This document shows, one piece after another, positions 1 through 8,400 of a stretch of DNA of 11,182 nt. The notes beneath the pieces were generated by a model. It saw only the letters and a program-made list of their open reading frames with translations, was not told where the DNA came from and ran no database searches. The stretch is from the NCBI GenBank assembly GCA_020024855.1, contig JAHHTB010000055.1:1-11182 (forward strand). Reading direction: 5' to 3'. The stretch comes from Fusobacterium sp. (GTDB taxonomy: Bacteria; Fusobacteriota; Fusobacteriia; Fusobacteriales; Fusobacteriaceae). Position numbers and translations under genes: made by a program. Position 1 is the first letter of the stretch; each line of letters opens with the position of its first letter.

Positions 1-79
1 TTTCAATTTTCTCTTCATATATTTCTTCTAATCCTTTTAAAATATAATCTTTAATTCCATTAATATTTCCGTTTATCAT
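1..79 (-). CDS. hflX: 5' end of probable GTPase HflX (truncated by window edge)
   Basis: The first 26 codons of a minus-strand gene are visible, and the gene continues beyond position 1. The peptide begins MINGNINGIKDYILKGLEEI and goes on with an acidic/lysine-rich helix. This resembles the N-terminus of clostridial and fusobacterial HflX (typically MIxGNxxGI...LxxLExxY), a ribosome-associated GTPase that rescues or splits stalled 70S and 50S particles; that match is from memory. The ATG at 77-79 is preferred because a strong AGGAGG lies just upstream (complement of 84-89). The frame stays open to an earlier ATG at 113-115, but that one has no Shine-Dalgarno. No GTPase motif (G1-G4) is in the window, so the family call rests on the N-terminus alone. 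It is divergent from the symporter gene at 235. Confidence 0.55.
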   Translation of the reverse strand, partial: MINGNINGIKDYILKGLEEIYEEKIE

Positions 80-121
80 AGTGCCTCCTAAAAAATTTTT
101 TAAATCTCCTTGCATTTTTTT

Positions 122-150
122 TTAATATATTGTATATATATCGGTATAGA
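122..150 (+). promoter_or_regulatory. Possible promoter for the symporter gene
   Basis: TTAATA (122-127) and TATAGA (145-150) are separated by 17 bp, a plausible but imperfect -35/-10 pair upstream of the gene at 235. The stretch is so AT-rich that other pairs are possible, and a promoter for the divergent hflX-like gene must lie in the same gap. Confidence 0.3.
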
Positions 151-164
151 TAGTTTTCATTCAA

Positions 165-189
165 AACAGATATATAAAAAATATCTGTT
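165..189 (+). repeat. Inverted repeat in the symporter 5' leader
   Basis: Arms AACAGATAT (165-173) and ATATCTGTT (181-189) are perfect reverse complements around a 7-nt A/T spacer. It lies between the candidate promoter and the ribosome site of the symporter gene. It is not followed by a T tract on the plus strand, so it is more likely an operator or leader hairpin than a terminator. No regulator is recognisable from the site. Confidence 0.5.
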
Positions 190-234
190 ATTTAACAAAA
201 CTACCCTACATATAAGATTTGGGAGGAGATTTTT

Positions 235-1407
235 ATGAAAAAACTTGGTTTATTACCTAAACTTATCCTTGGTATCATCCTTGGTATTATAATTGGAAAA
301 GTTAAGGTATTGTTTATTGTTCAATTACTTGCTACTTTCAATGGATTATTTGGTAACTTCTTAGGATTCGTTATTCCATTAATCATCATTGGATTCGTTG
401 CTCCTGGTATTGGAGATCTTGGTGGAAATGCTGGTAAACTTCTTGGAGCAGCAGTTATAGTAGCTTATGGTTCTACAATAGTTTCTGGTTCTTTTGCTTA
501 TTTAGTAGATAGTGCTATATTCCCTACTTTTTTAAAAGTTGGTTCTCTTGCAATAGATCCTTCTAATCCTGAGCATGCTCTAGTTGCTCCACTTATGAAA
601 GTTGCTATGCCACCTATTATGGATGTTATGTCTGCTTTATTAATAGCTTTCGTTATTGGATTAGGAATTTCTGCTTCTAAAGGACATGCTATAAAAGATG
701 TTATGAACGAATTCCAAGGTATTGTTGAAGGAATTATAAAAGTTATAATTATTCCTTTATTACCATTACATATAGCTGGTATCTTTGCTAACATGACTTA
801 TGCTGGACAAGTTGAAACTATCCTAAGTGTATTTGCAAAAGTTTTTGGTATCATAATCATTATGCATATTATTATCCTTTTAGTCCAATATACAGTTGGT
901 GGTATATTAAATGGTGGAAATCCTATCGTTTTATTAAGAAACATGATTCCTGCTTATATGACAGCAGTAGGAACTCAATCTTCAGCTGCTACAATTCCTG
1001 TTACTTTAGCACAAACTAAGAAAAATGGAGTTAATGATGGTATTGCTGAGTTTACAATTCCATTATTTGCTACAATTCACTTATCAGGATCTACAATTAC
1101 TTTAACAAGTTGTGCTTTAGCAGTTATGATGTTAAATAATATGCCTTATACATTTGGATCTTTCTTTGGATTTATACTAATGCTTGGAGTAACTATGGTT
1201 GCTGCTCCTGGAGTTCCTGGTGGAGCTGTTATGGCTGCTTTAGGATTACTAGAAAGCATGTTACACTTTGATCAAAACTTATTATCATTAATGATTGCTC
1301 TTTACTTAGCACAAGATAGTTTTGGTACTGCTTGTAACGTAACTGGTGACGGTGCTCTAGCTTTAATTGTAAATAAAATTGCAGGATTTAAACTAGAAAA
1401 AAAATAA
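235..1407 (+). CDS. Dicarboxylate/amino acid:cation symporter (DAACS family), probably for a neutral substrate
   Basis: A 390-residue multi-spanning inner-membrane protein of the glutamate-transporter fold, expected to import an amino acid or related solute with Na+ by an elevator mechanism. Family marks are seen in order: the serine-rich HP1 tip GTQSSAATIP (246-255), the TM7 unwound region HLSGS (282-286), the HP2 tip APGVPGG (324-330), and TM8 with D361, T365, N368 and D372 (DSFGTACNVTGD). Against GltPh, the TM7 motif NMDGT has become HLSGS, and the TM8 arginine that binds the substrate's acidic side chain is Gly364. Serine/threonine transporters of the SstT type also lack both. This argues against glutamate/aspartate and suggests a neutral substrate and altered Na+ coupling (inference). 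The start has a good GGGAGGAG site (221-228). It appears to be a single-gene unit closed by the terminator at 1432-1462. Confidence 0.88.
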   Translation: MKKLGLLPKLILGIILGIIIGKVKVLFIVQLLATFNGLFGNFLGFVIPLIIIGFVAPGIGDLGGNAGKLLGAAVIVAYGSTIVSGSFAYLVDSAIFPTFLKVGSLAIDPSNPEHALVAPLMKVAMPPIMDVMSALLIAFVIGLGISASKGHAIKDVMNEFQGIVEGIIKVIIIPLLPLHIAGIFANMTYAGQVETILSVFAKVFGIIIIMHIIILLVQYTVGGILNGGNPIVLLRNMIPAYMTAVGTQSSAATIPVTLAQTKKNGVNDGIAEFTIPLFATIHLSGSTITLTSCALAVMMLNNMPYTFGSFFGFILMLGVTMVAAPGVPGGAVMAALGLLESMLHFDQNLLSLMIALYLAQDSFGTACNVTGDGALALIVNKIAGFKLEKK

Positions 1408-1431
1408 TAAATAACATTTAATTTAATGAGA

Positions 1432-1462
1432 GAACGACTGATTAATCAGTCGTTCCTTTTTT
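1432..1462 (+). terminator. Intrinsic terminator of the symporter gene
   Basis: A perfect stem with arms GAACGACTGA (1432-1441) and TCAGTCGTTC (1446-1455), a TTAA loop and a following T tract (1457-1462), 24 nt after the stop codon. The T tract is only on the plus-strand side. Confidence 0.93.
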
Positions 1463-1540
1463 ATTATAAATTTCTTTTAATACCATCTTATCATCTCTTT
1501 TATTTCTATTCAAGTTTTTTTGATACTCTATCTTATAAAT

Positions 1541-1579
1541 AAAAAGAAGTTACTGCTTAATAAGAAGTAACTTCTTTTT
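1541..1579 (-). terminator. Intrinsic terminator of the Na/Pi symporter gene (bidirectional)
   Basis: Arms AAAAAGAAGTTACT (1541-1554) and AGTAACTTCTTTTT (1566-1579) enclose an 11-nt loop just past the stop of the minus-strand gene ending at 1583. The A/T flanks give a T run on either strand, so it may also stop leftover plus-strand transcripts. Confidence 0.87.
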
Positions 1580-1582
1580 ACT

Positions 1583-3208
1583 TTATAATCTTGTAAAAAC
1601 CTCTATAATATTAAATATGTGATCTCTTATTCTTCTGTAATGATTTAATATATCCATATAGCTTGTACTAAATATCGCTGAGCATCCAGCTTTTACATTT
1701 GTTAAATGAAAGCTTCTTGCTTCTCTAAACTTATCTGTAATCTCATTTGATTGCTTTATAGCTTTCATAAATCTTTCTTTATCTTTTGTTTCAAAAGCTA
1801 TATTTATTTCTCTAAATAAAATTTCTATATTTTCATTTAAATCAAATAATGTTTTTCTTGCTTTTTCATTTATCTGAATATTATTATCTTGAATCTTTCT
1901 TATTGACTTTCCTATTCTCATTAAGTAATCACTTATTGTTTCATACTCATCACAAACTTCTAAATTCTTTCTTGTTTCTTCTCTCATAGAATCTGTTAAA
2001 TCTTTATTAAGAATTAAGAAGTTTACATCTGATATTTCTTTTTGATAAAGATCTAAATCATTTTCTATTTTTTGAAGCCTTGATAATTTTGTATCTGATA
2101 TTAATTCATTCTTTGCAAATGTTTCTTCCAAAGCAAACATCATTTCTTTTATATTCTGTCCCATGTTAGTTATTTCTATTTTCGTTTGTCCTACAACCAC
2201 ACTAGGAGTTCCTACCATCAGTTTATCAAGTTTTGTAACTTTTTCATCTGATTTTCCATTACCTTTAACTACTCTCGTTAGGAATGTTGATAACGGACCT
2301 GTAAATGGTATAAATAAAAATATATTTAAAACGTTAAACATTGTATGAGCTGTTGCTATTCCAAAAACTATATTATTTTCTATATCAACTATATGTCCTA
2401 AGAATTTAATATAGAAAGGGAATATTGCTGTTACCCACATAACTCCCACTGTATTAATAATAGTATGAGCATAAGCTGCTCTTTTTGCATTTGTTGTTGC
2501 TCCTAACGAAGCAAGAAATGCTGTTACTGTTGTTCCTACATTTTCACCTAAAACAAGGGCCACTGCTGTTGGATAATCAATAAGTCCTTGCATTGCTAGA
2601 GTTATTGTTATTCCTAAAGTTGCTGCTGATGATTGAACTATTCCTGTAATACATGCTCCAACTATTGCAACTTTTACTGCCCCTAAATATGTATCCGCAT
2701 TAAAAAGTTTAAACAATTCAATAAATTCTGGCATAGTTCTTATTGGTTTTAAACCATTACTCATAAGATCTAATCCTAAAAAGATAAGCCCAAGTCCCAT
2801 TACTGTTAAAGATCTAGTTCTTGCTTTATCACTTCTAAAAAATACATATGAAATTGCTGCTGCACCTGTTATAGGAAGTCCATACTTTCCTATATTAAGT
2901 ACTAGTAACCAACCTGTTACTGTTGTTCCTATATTTGCTCCAAGAATTACTCCCAAACCTTGTTTTAAAGTTAACAGTGAAGCATTAACAAATCCTATTG
3001 TCATTACTGTACTTACAGAAGATGACTGTACAAGCATTGTTACAAATATTCCAATTAAAACTGCCATAAATCTATTTGTAGTAAGTGCTGCTAATATCTT
3101 CTTTAATTTTTTCCCTGCTAACTTTTGCATACCTCCTGACATATTTTCCATTCCATAAAGGAAAATACCCAGTCCACCAATAACATTAAAAATAATGTTT
3201 AAATACAT
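1583..3208 (-). CDS. Na+/phosphate cotransporter family protein with C-terminal PhoU-like domain
   Basis: A 541-residue membrane protein of the Na/Pi (PF02690-type, NptA/YjbB-like) family, predicted to move inorganic phosphate with Na+ across the inner membrane. The two inverted family repeats are visible: repeat 1 has QSSS (61-64) and GANIGTTVTGW (90-100), and repeat 2 has QSSAAT (192-197) and GENVGTTVTAF (221-231). Hydrophobic spans run to about residue 310. From about 340 to the end the protein is soluble, charged and helical, with a long heptad-like stretch, as expected of the PhoU-like tail found in many bacterial members and thought to gate or regulate transport. The ATG is supported by GGGGTG (complement of 3213-3218). 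It has its own terminator (1541-1579) and is separated from the upstream BI-1 gene by another, so it is probably transcribed alone. Direction of transport cannot be read from sequence; YjbB-type members have been linked to phosphate export. Confidence 0.92.
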   Translation of the reverse strand: MYLNIIFNVIGGLGIFLYGMENMSGGMQKLAGKKLKKILAALTTNRFMAVLIGIFVTMLVQSSSVSTVMTIGFVNASLLTLKQGLGVILGANIGTTVTGWLLVLNIGKYGLPITGAAAISYVFFRSDKARTRSLTVMGLGLIFLGLDLMSNGLKPIRTMPEFIELFKLFNADTYLGAVKVAIVGACITGIVQSSAATLGITITLAMQGLIDYPTAVALVLGENVGTTVTAFLASLGATTNAKRAAYAHTIINTVGVMWVTAIFPFYIKFLGHIVDIENNIVFGIATAHTMFNVLNIFLFIPFTGPLSTFLTRVVKGNGKSDEKVTKLDKLMVGTPSVVVGQTKIEITNMGQNIKEMMFALEETFAKNELISDTKLSRLQKIENDLDLYQKEISDVNFLILNKDLTDSMREETRKNLEVCDEYETISDYLMRIGKSIRKIQDNNIQINEKARKTLFDLNENIEILFREINIAFETKDKERFMKAIKQSNEITDKFREARSFHLTNVKAGCSAIFSTSYMDILNHYRRIRDHIFNIIEVFTRL

Positions 3209-3278
3209 CTTTCACCCCATTCAATTTCAAATTTACACCTTTAAAAGATTACCATATTATTTAAAAAAAGTAAATAAT

Positions 3279-3307
3279 AAAAAAAGACAGCCCTTAGCTG
3301 TCTTTTT
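3279..3307 (-). terminator. Intrinsic terminator of the BI-1 family gene (bidirectional)
   Basis: Stem AAAAAGACAGC (3281-3291) / GCTGTCTTTTT (3297-3307) with loop CCTTA, beginning 10 nt downstream of the minus-strand stop at 3318. The A run at 3279-3285 provides the U tract in the minus-strand transcript. Confidence 0.9.
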
Positions 3308-3317
3308 ATTTCTAATA

Positions 3318-4016
3318 TTACTTTTTCTTTGAGAATATTCTAAGAATATATAAAAATAAGTTGACAAAATCTAGATAAAGATTTAAAGCACCTACAATTC
3401 CTAGTTTTTCTATAACTTCATTATCACCATCAGCTATTTCATATGCCATATTTTTTATTCTATTAACATCAAATGCTATTAAAGCTGAGAATATAACAAC
3501 ACCTAAAATTGTTACCATCCAATAGAAACTTGGTGCTTTTAAAAACATGTTAATTAAACTGATAATTATTAAAGAAATAAGTCCTGTTTTTAAATATCCA
3601 CCATAGTTACTTAAGTCTTCTTTTGTTGTATATCCATATACTGCAATTACAGTAAACATTATTATTGTAGTTAAAAGAGTGTATAAAATAATTTCTAAAT
3701 TTCCTACAAATGCTATTCCTATTAATGAGAATACAAGTCCATTAAGGAATGAATAGAAAAAGAACATAAGTTTTGCTGTTAATGACGAAATTTTATTAAT
3801 TCTAGCTGAAAATAAAATTACTGTTGCAAACTCTAAAATTATAATTGGTGTATAAAACTTCCATATATAACTTGCAAATAATAGTCCATTTGCTGAAAAA
3901 ATAATATAGGCTGGTATTAAAAAAGTTACTAAAAGCCCTAGTATCATGTAAGTAAAAGATGTTCTTAAAAGTTTATTACTTGCTGTAATATCTACATATC
4001 TTTGTTCATTGTACAT
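3318..4016 (-). CDS. Bax inhibitor-1 / YetJ (UPF0005) family membrane protein
   Basis: A 232-residue protein with about seven hydrophobic segments, of the TMBIM/BI-1 family, whose best studied bacterial member is the pH-sensitive calcium leak channel BsYetJ. The family signature is near the C-terminus: FSALIAFDVNRIKNMA (about 176-191) followed by GALNLYLDFVNLFLYILRIF (209-228). Asp183 and Asp216 fit the two aspartates that form the pH-sensing di-aspartyl lock in BsYetJ, so the gating residues look conserved. The cytoplasmic TTKEDLS loop (130-136) is another family mark. The short N-terminus begins MYNEQRYVD. The ATG is supported by GAGGGGG (complement of 4024-4030), and a TATAAT lies about 46 nt upstream of it. 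Physiological role in bacteria is unsettled; calcium or membrane-stress homeostasis is the usual suggestion. Confidence 0.9.
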   Translation of the reverse strand: MYNEQRYVDITASNKLLRTSFTYMILGLLVTFLIPAYIIFSANGLLFASYIWKFYTPIIILEFATVILFSARINKISSLTAKLMFFFYSFLNGLVFSLIGIAFVGNLEIILYTLLTTIIMFTVIAVYGYTTKEDLSNYGGYLKTGLISLIIISLINMFLKAPSFYWMVTILGVVIFSALIAFDVNRIKNMAYEIADGDNEVIEKLGIVGALNLYLDFVNLFLYILRIFSKKK

Positions 4017-4061
4017 ATTAAAACCCCCTCTATATTTAATACTGGTAAATATTGTTAGCTC

Positions 4062-4067
4062 ATTATA
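4062..4067 (-). promoter_or_regulatory. Possible -10 box of the BI-1 family gene
   Basis: A perfect TATAAT on the minus strand (complement of 4062-4067) lies in the 92-bp gap before the BI-1 gene. The hexamer 17 bp upstream (TAGAAA) is a poor -35, so the promoter is tentative. Confidence 0.45.
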
Positions 4068-4083
4068 CTATATTTCTTTCTAT

Positions 4084-4110
4084 TTTTCTAGAAAAATACA
4101 TAAGTATTTT
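4084..4110 (-). terminator. Weak hairpin after the chromate transporter pair
   Basis: A 7-bp A/T-rich stem (4093-4099 with 4104-4110) overlaps the stop codon of the second chromate gene. It is followed on the minus strand by TTTTTCTAGAAAAA, itself a small palindrome (4083-4096). It is much weaker than the other terminators here, so read-through into the BI-1 gene is possible. Confidence 0.35.
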
Positions 4111-4690
4111 AAAAAATTATAACTCCTAATATGGCTCCTATAACTACTAAAACTATTGGATGAATTTTGGTTTTTAATAAAATAAAAAAAGAAACTAAGA
4201 TTATTATTACACTTGGAATATTAAAAATCATATCCATCAAATTTATATTCATTGTGCTTTGAACTGCATTTTGAATTTTTGAAAAAATTATTCCATTTTT
4301 TATTCCGAATTTAATTGCAGCATAAAAAGTTATTCCTACAACTGCTGGTTTAAGTCCTGAAAGAGCGGCTTTAAAATTTTTTGAAGTATAAACTTTTTCA
4401 AATACAGCACAAACTGCTACAACTACTATTATACTTGGAAGAGTTACTCCAAAGGCTGCTGCTGCAACCCCAAGAGGTCCACCAAGAGAATACCCAAATC
4501 CTATTGCTAAATTTATTCCCACTGGTCCAGGACACACTCCTGCTATTGCGACTACACTAGAAAGAACTTCAGGGGTTAAAATTATTCCATAATTATTAAG
4601 CTGTTGCTCTATTAATGGGATCATTGTATATCCTCCACCAAAAGAGAAAAATCCAAGTTTAAAGAAAATTATAAAAAGGCTATATAACAT
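4109..4690 (-). CDS. Chromate transporter family protein, half-size, second of pair
   Basis: A 193-residue membrane protein with a single CHR domain (PF02417-type). The N-terminus has the family hallmark FFSFGGGYTMIPLIE (14-28), then CPGPVGINLA (53-62) and GGPLG (70-74), with about five to six hydrophobic spans. Full-size ChrA proteins carry two CHR domains in one chain; short CHR proteins are normally encoded in tandem pairs and are thought to work together as an anion exporter or exchanger. Its ATG (4688-4690) overlaps the TAA of the upstream partner by one base, and AAGAGGTG (complement of 4698-4705) lies inside the partner's end, so translation is coupled. Chromate is the historic family substrate; the true substrate in this organism is unknown. 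Confidence 0.92.
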   Translation of the reverse strand: MLYSLFIIFFKLGFFSFGGGYTMIPLIEQQLNNYGIILTPEVLSSVVAIAGVCPGPVGINLAIGFGYSLGGPLGVAAAAFGVTLPSIIVVVAVCAVFEKVYTSKNFKAALSGLKPAVVGITFYAAIKFGIKNGIIFSKIQNAVQSTMNINLMDMIFNIPSVIIILVSFFILLKTKIHPIVLVVIGAILGVIIF

Positions 4691-5247
4691 TACTTATCAC
4701 CTCTTATTTTTTTGTAAAATTCTGTTGCCCAATTTACTATAATACCAACAGCCATAGAAATTATTATTATAAGTGGTAATGGTATATTACTATAAAATAA
4801 AGATATAAAGAATGTAATCACTGTTATTATTCCATACCAAATATTTTTGAAAGCTGTAAGAGCTATTTTATATGTTGCATATAAAATGAAAGCAACTACA
4901 ACACCACTTACACCTGTAAGACCTTTTATAACATAAGGATTGTCACTTATATTTGAAAATAAAACCATTATACTTGAAATTATTATTAAACAAGGAATAA
5001 CACTAGCTATTGCTCCAACTATTGCTCCTTTTAATCCACAAGTTGTTTTTCCAATAAATATTGCTATATTAAGACCTATTGCACCTGGTAGCCCTCCAGC
5101 AATAGAAACAATATCAGCAAACTTATTCTTATCCATTATTTTATGTTTTTCTACAATTTCTCTTTCTATTAGAGGTATCATTGAATATCCTCCACCAAAA
5201 GAAAAGAACCCTAATGTAAAGAATGTTTTAAAAATTTTAATCAACAT
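4690..5247 (-). CDS. Chromate transporter family protein, half-size, first of pair
   Basis: A 185-residue CHR-domain membrane protein, first gene of a two-gene unit. It shares FFSFGGGYSMIPLIE (14-28) with its neighbour, but the following conserved loop is GGLPGAIGLNIA (51-62) instead of CPGPVG, so the two halves have diverged and are not recent copies. The N-terminal start is well supported by GGGGGAAG (complement of 5255-5262), and a promoter with an extended -10 lies about 50 bp upstream. It is expected to form a heterodimer with the next gene product, together equalling one full-length ChrA. The protein ends in a short basic tail (FYKKIRGDK). Confidence 0.92.
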   Translation of the reverse strand: MLIKIFKTFFTLGFFSFGGGYSMIPLIEREIVEKHKIMDKNKFADIVSIAGGLPGAIGLNIAIFIGKTTCGLKGAIVGAIASVIPCLIIISSIMVLFSNISDNPYVIKGLTGVSGVVVAFILYATYKIALTAFKNIWYGIITVITFFISLFYSNIPLPLIIIISMAVGIIVNWATEFYKKIRGDK

Positions 5248-5297
5248 TTTTTTACTTCCCCCTATTTTTCTAAATAAAATTTATAATTTCGGTAAAA

Positions 5298-5326
5298 ATT
5301 ATAACACAGAAACTATAAAACTTAAA
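5298..5326 (-). promoter_or_regulatory. Promoter of the chromate transporter pair
   Basis: On the minus strand, TTTAAG (complement of 5321-5326), a 17-bp spacer, then TATAAT (complement of 5298-5303) preceded by TGT, giving an extended -10. It lies 51 bp upstream of the first CHR gene start. Confidence 0.6.
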
Positions 5327-5391
5327 TCCTTATTTATCTATATTCACTTTTCTTTCTTATAATTATATAAAGATGTCTCATTCATAAATTA

Positions 5392-5423
5392 AGACAGGCT
5401 CTCCTATAAAAGAAAGCCTGTCT
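5392..5423 (-). terminator. Hairpin terminator downstream of carB
   Basis: A 9-bp perfect stem AGACAGGCT (5392-5400) / AGCCTGTCT (5415-5423) with a 14-nt loop, 37 nt after the carB stop. On the minus strand it is followed by TTAATTT rather than a clean T run, so termination strength is uncertain. The 9-mer TGTCTCATT occurs at 5374-5382 and again at 5419-5427, and could offer an alternative pairing partner for the AGACA arm. Confidence 0.6.
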
Positions 5424-5459
5424 CATTAATTTCTATTTATTTTTTTATATAACTTTCTA

Positions 5460-8400
5460 TTATAATTTTGAAATATCAAATATTTCAAGTTCTCCTTCTT
5501 TAAGATGTTTTTTCTCCATTCTTATAACAGCATTTAAAGTATCTATTGAAGTAAGAACTTCAACACCATATTCTATAGCTGTTCTTCTCATTTTGAATCC
5601 ATCTCTTTGAGCATCGTTTGCTTTTGTTGGAGTATTTATTAAAAGATCAACTTGTCTATTCATTAGCATTGTTAAAATGTTTGGCTCAGCTTCTCCAACT
5701 CTTCTTACTGCTACTGATTTAACTCCGTGCTCTTCTAAATATTTTTGTGTTCCTGCTGTTGCATATAATTCACAACCAAGATCGATTAGTTCTTTAGCTA
5801 CTGGTAAGAACTCCTCTTTATCTTTATCTCTTATTGTAAGAAGAATTTTTCTTCCTGATACTTTGTGAACTCTTTTTGCTGCAAGAAGTCCTTTATATAT
5901 AGCTTCATCTATTGTATTTCCTACTCCTAAAACTTCTCCTGTTGATCTCATTTCAGGTCCAAGAGATACTTCAACGTTTGATAATTTTTCTGTTGAGAAT
6001 ACTGGAACTTTTACTGCAACAACATTTGGTTTTTTATAAATTCCTGTTCCATATCCAATTTCATGTAAAGTTTCTCCAAGAATTATTCTTGTAGCAATTT
6101 CTATTACAGGAAGCCCTGATATTTTAGAAATATATGGAACTGTTCTTGATGATCTTGGGTTTACTTCAATTACATAAAGTTCATTTTCATAAGCTATGAA
6201 CTGAATGTTCATCATTCCTTTTGTTCCTAATGCTTTAGAAATTTTTGCTGTTATTTCAAGAACTTTTTCTTCTGTTCCTTCATATAAGTTTTGTTGTGGA
6301 TATACTGTTATAGAATCTCCTGAGTGAACTCCTGCTCTTTCTAAGTGTTCCATTATTCCAGGAATTAAAACGTCTTCTCCATCACAAATAGCATCTACTT
6401 CTAACTCAATTCCATTTAAATATTTATCTATTAATACTGGATTTTCTGGGTCTCTATCAAATGATGACTCAAGATATTTTACTAAGTTGTACTCATCATG
6501 ACAAATTTCCATTCCTTGTCCTCCAAGAACATAAGAAGGTCTCACAAGAACTGGATATTTTATTTCATTAGCTATTTCTATCCCATGATTAATATCCCAA
6601 ACAGCTCTTCCTCTTGGTCTCTTGATATCAAGTTCTTCCATCATCTCTTCAAATTTTTCTCTGTCTTCTGCTTCATCTATTTTTTCAGCAGATGTTCCAA
6701 GAATTTTTATTCCTCTTTCAGCAAGAGCATTTGCAAGTTTGATTGCTGTTTGTCCTCCAAATTGAAGAACTACTCCTTCTGGTTTTTCTTTTTCAATTAT
6801 ATTAAGAACATCTTCTAAAATTAATGGTTCAAAATATAATCTATCAGCTGTATTGTAGTCTGTTGAAACTGTTTCTGGGTTATTATTGATTATTATACTT
6901 TCAATTCCCATTTTCTTAAGAGTTTTTATTGAGTGAACTGTACAGTAGTCAAACTCTATTCCTTGTCCAATTCTTATTGGTCCTGAACCGATAACTATTA
7001 TCTTTCTTTTATTTTCTACTTCTACTTCATCATGCTCATCATAAGTTGAGTATAGGTAAGATGTTTGAGCTTTAAACTCAGCAGCACAAGTATCTACTCT
7101 CTTATAAGCTGGTATTATGTGATGCTCTTCTCTTTTTGTTCTGATGTCATCTTCAGTAACATTCATCAATTCAGCAATTCCTCTATCAGAGAATCCTTTT
7201 TTCTTTAATTTTCTTAAGTACTCTGGATCTAAATCTTTAAATTTAGTTTTCTTTAAGATCTCCTCTTGTCTTACTAACCACTCAATTTTTTCCATAAAGA
7301 ATTTATCTATACCAGTGATTTTTTGTAATTTTTCTTTTATATATCCTCTTCTTAACATTTCAGCAACTACGAAAATTCTTTCGTCATCAGGTCTTACAAC
7401 TGCTTTCTTTAATTCTTCCATTGTAAGTTTTTTAACTGCTGGATGCTCAAGGTTAAATCTTCCAATTTCTAAAGATTTTAATCCTTTTAAGAATGCTGCC
7501 TCAAAGTTATCTCCTATTGACATAACCTCTCCAGTAGCCATCATTTTTGTTCCTAAAACTTTGTTTGCATTTCTAAATTTATCAAATGGCCATTTAGGAA
7601 TTTTTGCAACTATATAGTCAATTGTTGGTTCTGTACAAGCATAAGACTCTCCAGTAACCTCATTTATAATTTCGTCAAGTGTATATCCTAAAGCAAGTTT
7701 TGTTGATACTCTAGCTATTGGGTAACCAGTTGCTTTTGATGCAAGAGCTGACGAACGAGAAACTCTTGGGTTAATCTCGATTATAGCATATTTCATTGAT
7801 TTTGGGTGAAGAGCAAATTGAACATTGCAACCTCCAATTACTCCTACTTCATCAAGTATTCTTAAAGCTGATTTTTTAAGCATTACTGCTTCTTTGTGAG
7901 ATAAAGTTTGAGTTGGAGCAACTACTATTGAGTCTCCTGTGTGAATTCCAACTGGGTCAACATTTTCCATATTACAAATTGTAATACAGTTTCCATTTTT
8001 ATCTCTCATTACTTCATATTCTATTTCTTTCCAACCAAGGATTGATTTTTCTATTAAAACTTGTCCTACTCTTGAAAGAGCTAAACCTTTTAAAAGGATT
8101 TCTTCTAATTCTTTAGGGTTGTTTGCTATTCCTCCCCCTGTTCCTCCCATTGTGTAAGCTGGTCTTACTACTACTGGATATCCTATTTCTTTTGCTACAT
8201 CTCTTCCATGTTGAAGACTTTCAACTATTTCACTTTCAATGCAAGGTTCTCCTATTTTTTCCATTGTTTCTCTGAAGATTTCTCTATCTTCACCTTTTTT
8301 TATTGATTCAACAGATGTTCCTATTACTCTTACACCATATTTCTCAAGAATTCCTTTTTCTGTTAACTCAACTGCAAGGTTAAGAGCTGTTTGTCCTCCC

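Noticed and set aside
498..794. Antisense open frames in the symporter, the Na/Pi gene (2163-2348), the first CHR gene (4940-5362), the GrdX-like gene (10252-10452) and the EAL-like gene (10555-10743)
   Set aside because: Each is a shadow of a better supported gene, with no recognisable domain or Shine-Dalgarno.
3213..3278. Promoter of the Na/Pi symporter gene
   Set aside because: A TTTACT...TAATCT pair with 17-bp spacing and a TG exists on the minus strand, but the -10 matches consensus at only three positions and the DNA is too AT-rich to pick it with confidence.
4109..5247. One full-length ChrA gene split by a frameshift
   Set aside because: Each half has its own Shine-Dalgarno, start and the N-terminal FFSFGGGY hallmark, and the two are paralogous domains; tandem short CHR genes are a normal arrangement.
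6498..6818. Plus-strand open frames inside carB (also 5677-5868, 5912-6094, 7144-7617 and 8239-8478)
   Set aside because: They lie opposite a clearly coding CarB, have low-complexity Phe/Ser/Ile-rich products without family motifs and lack ribosome sites.
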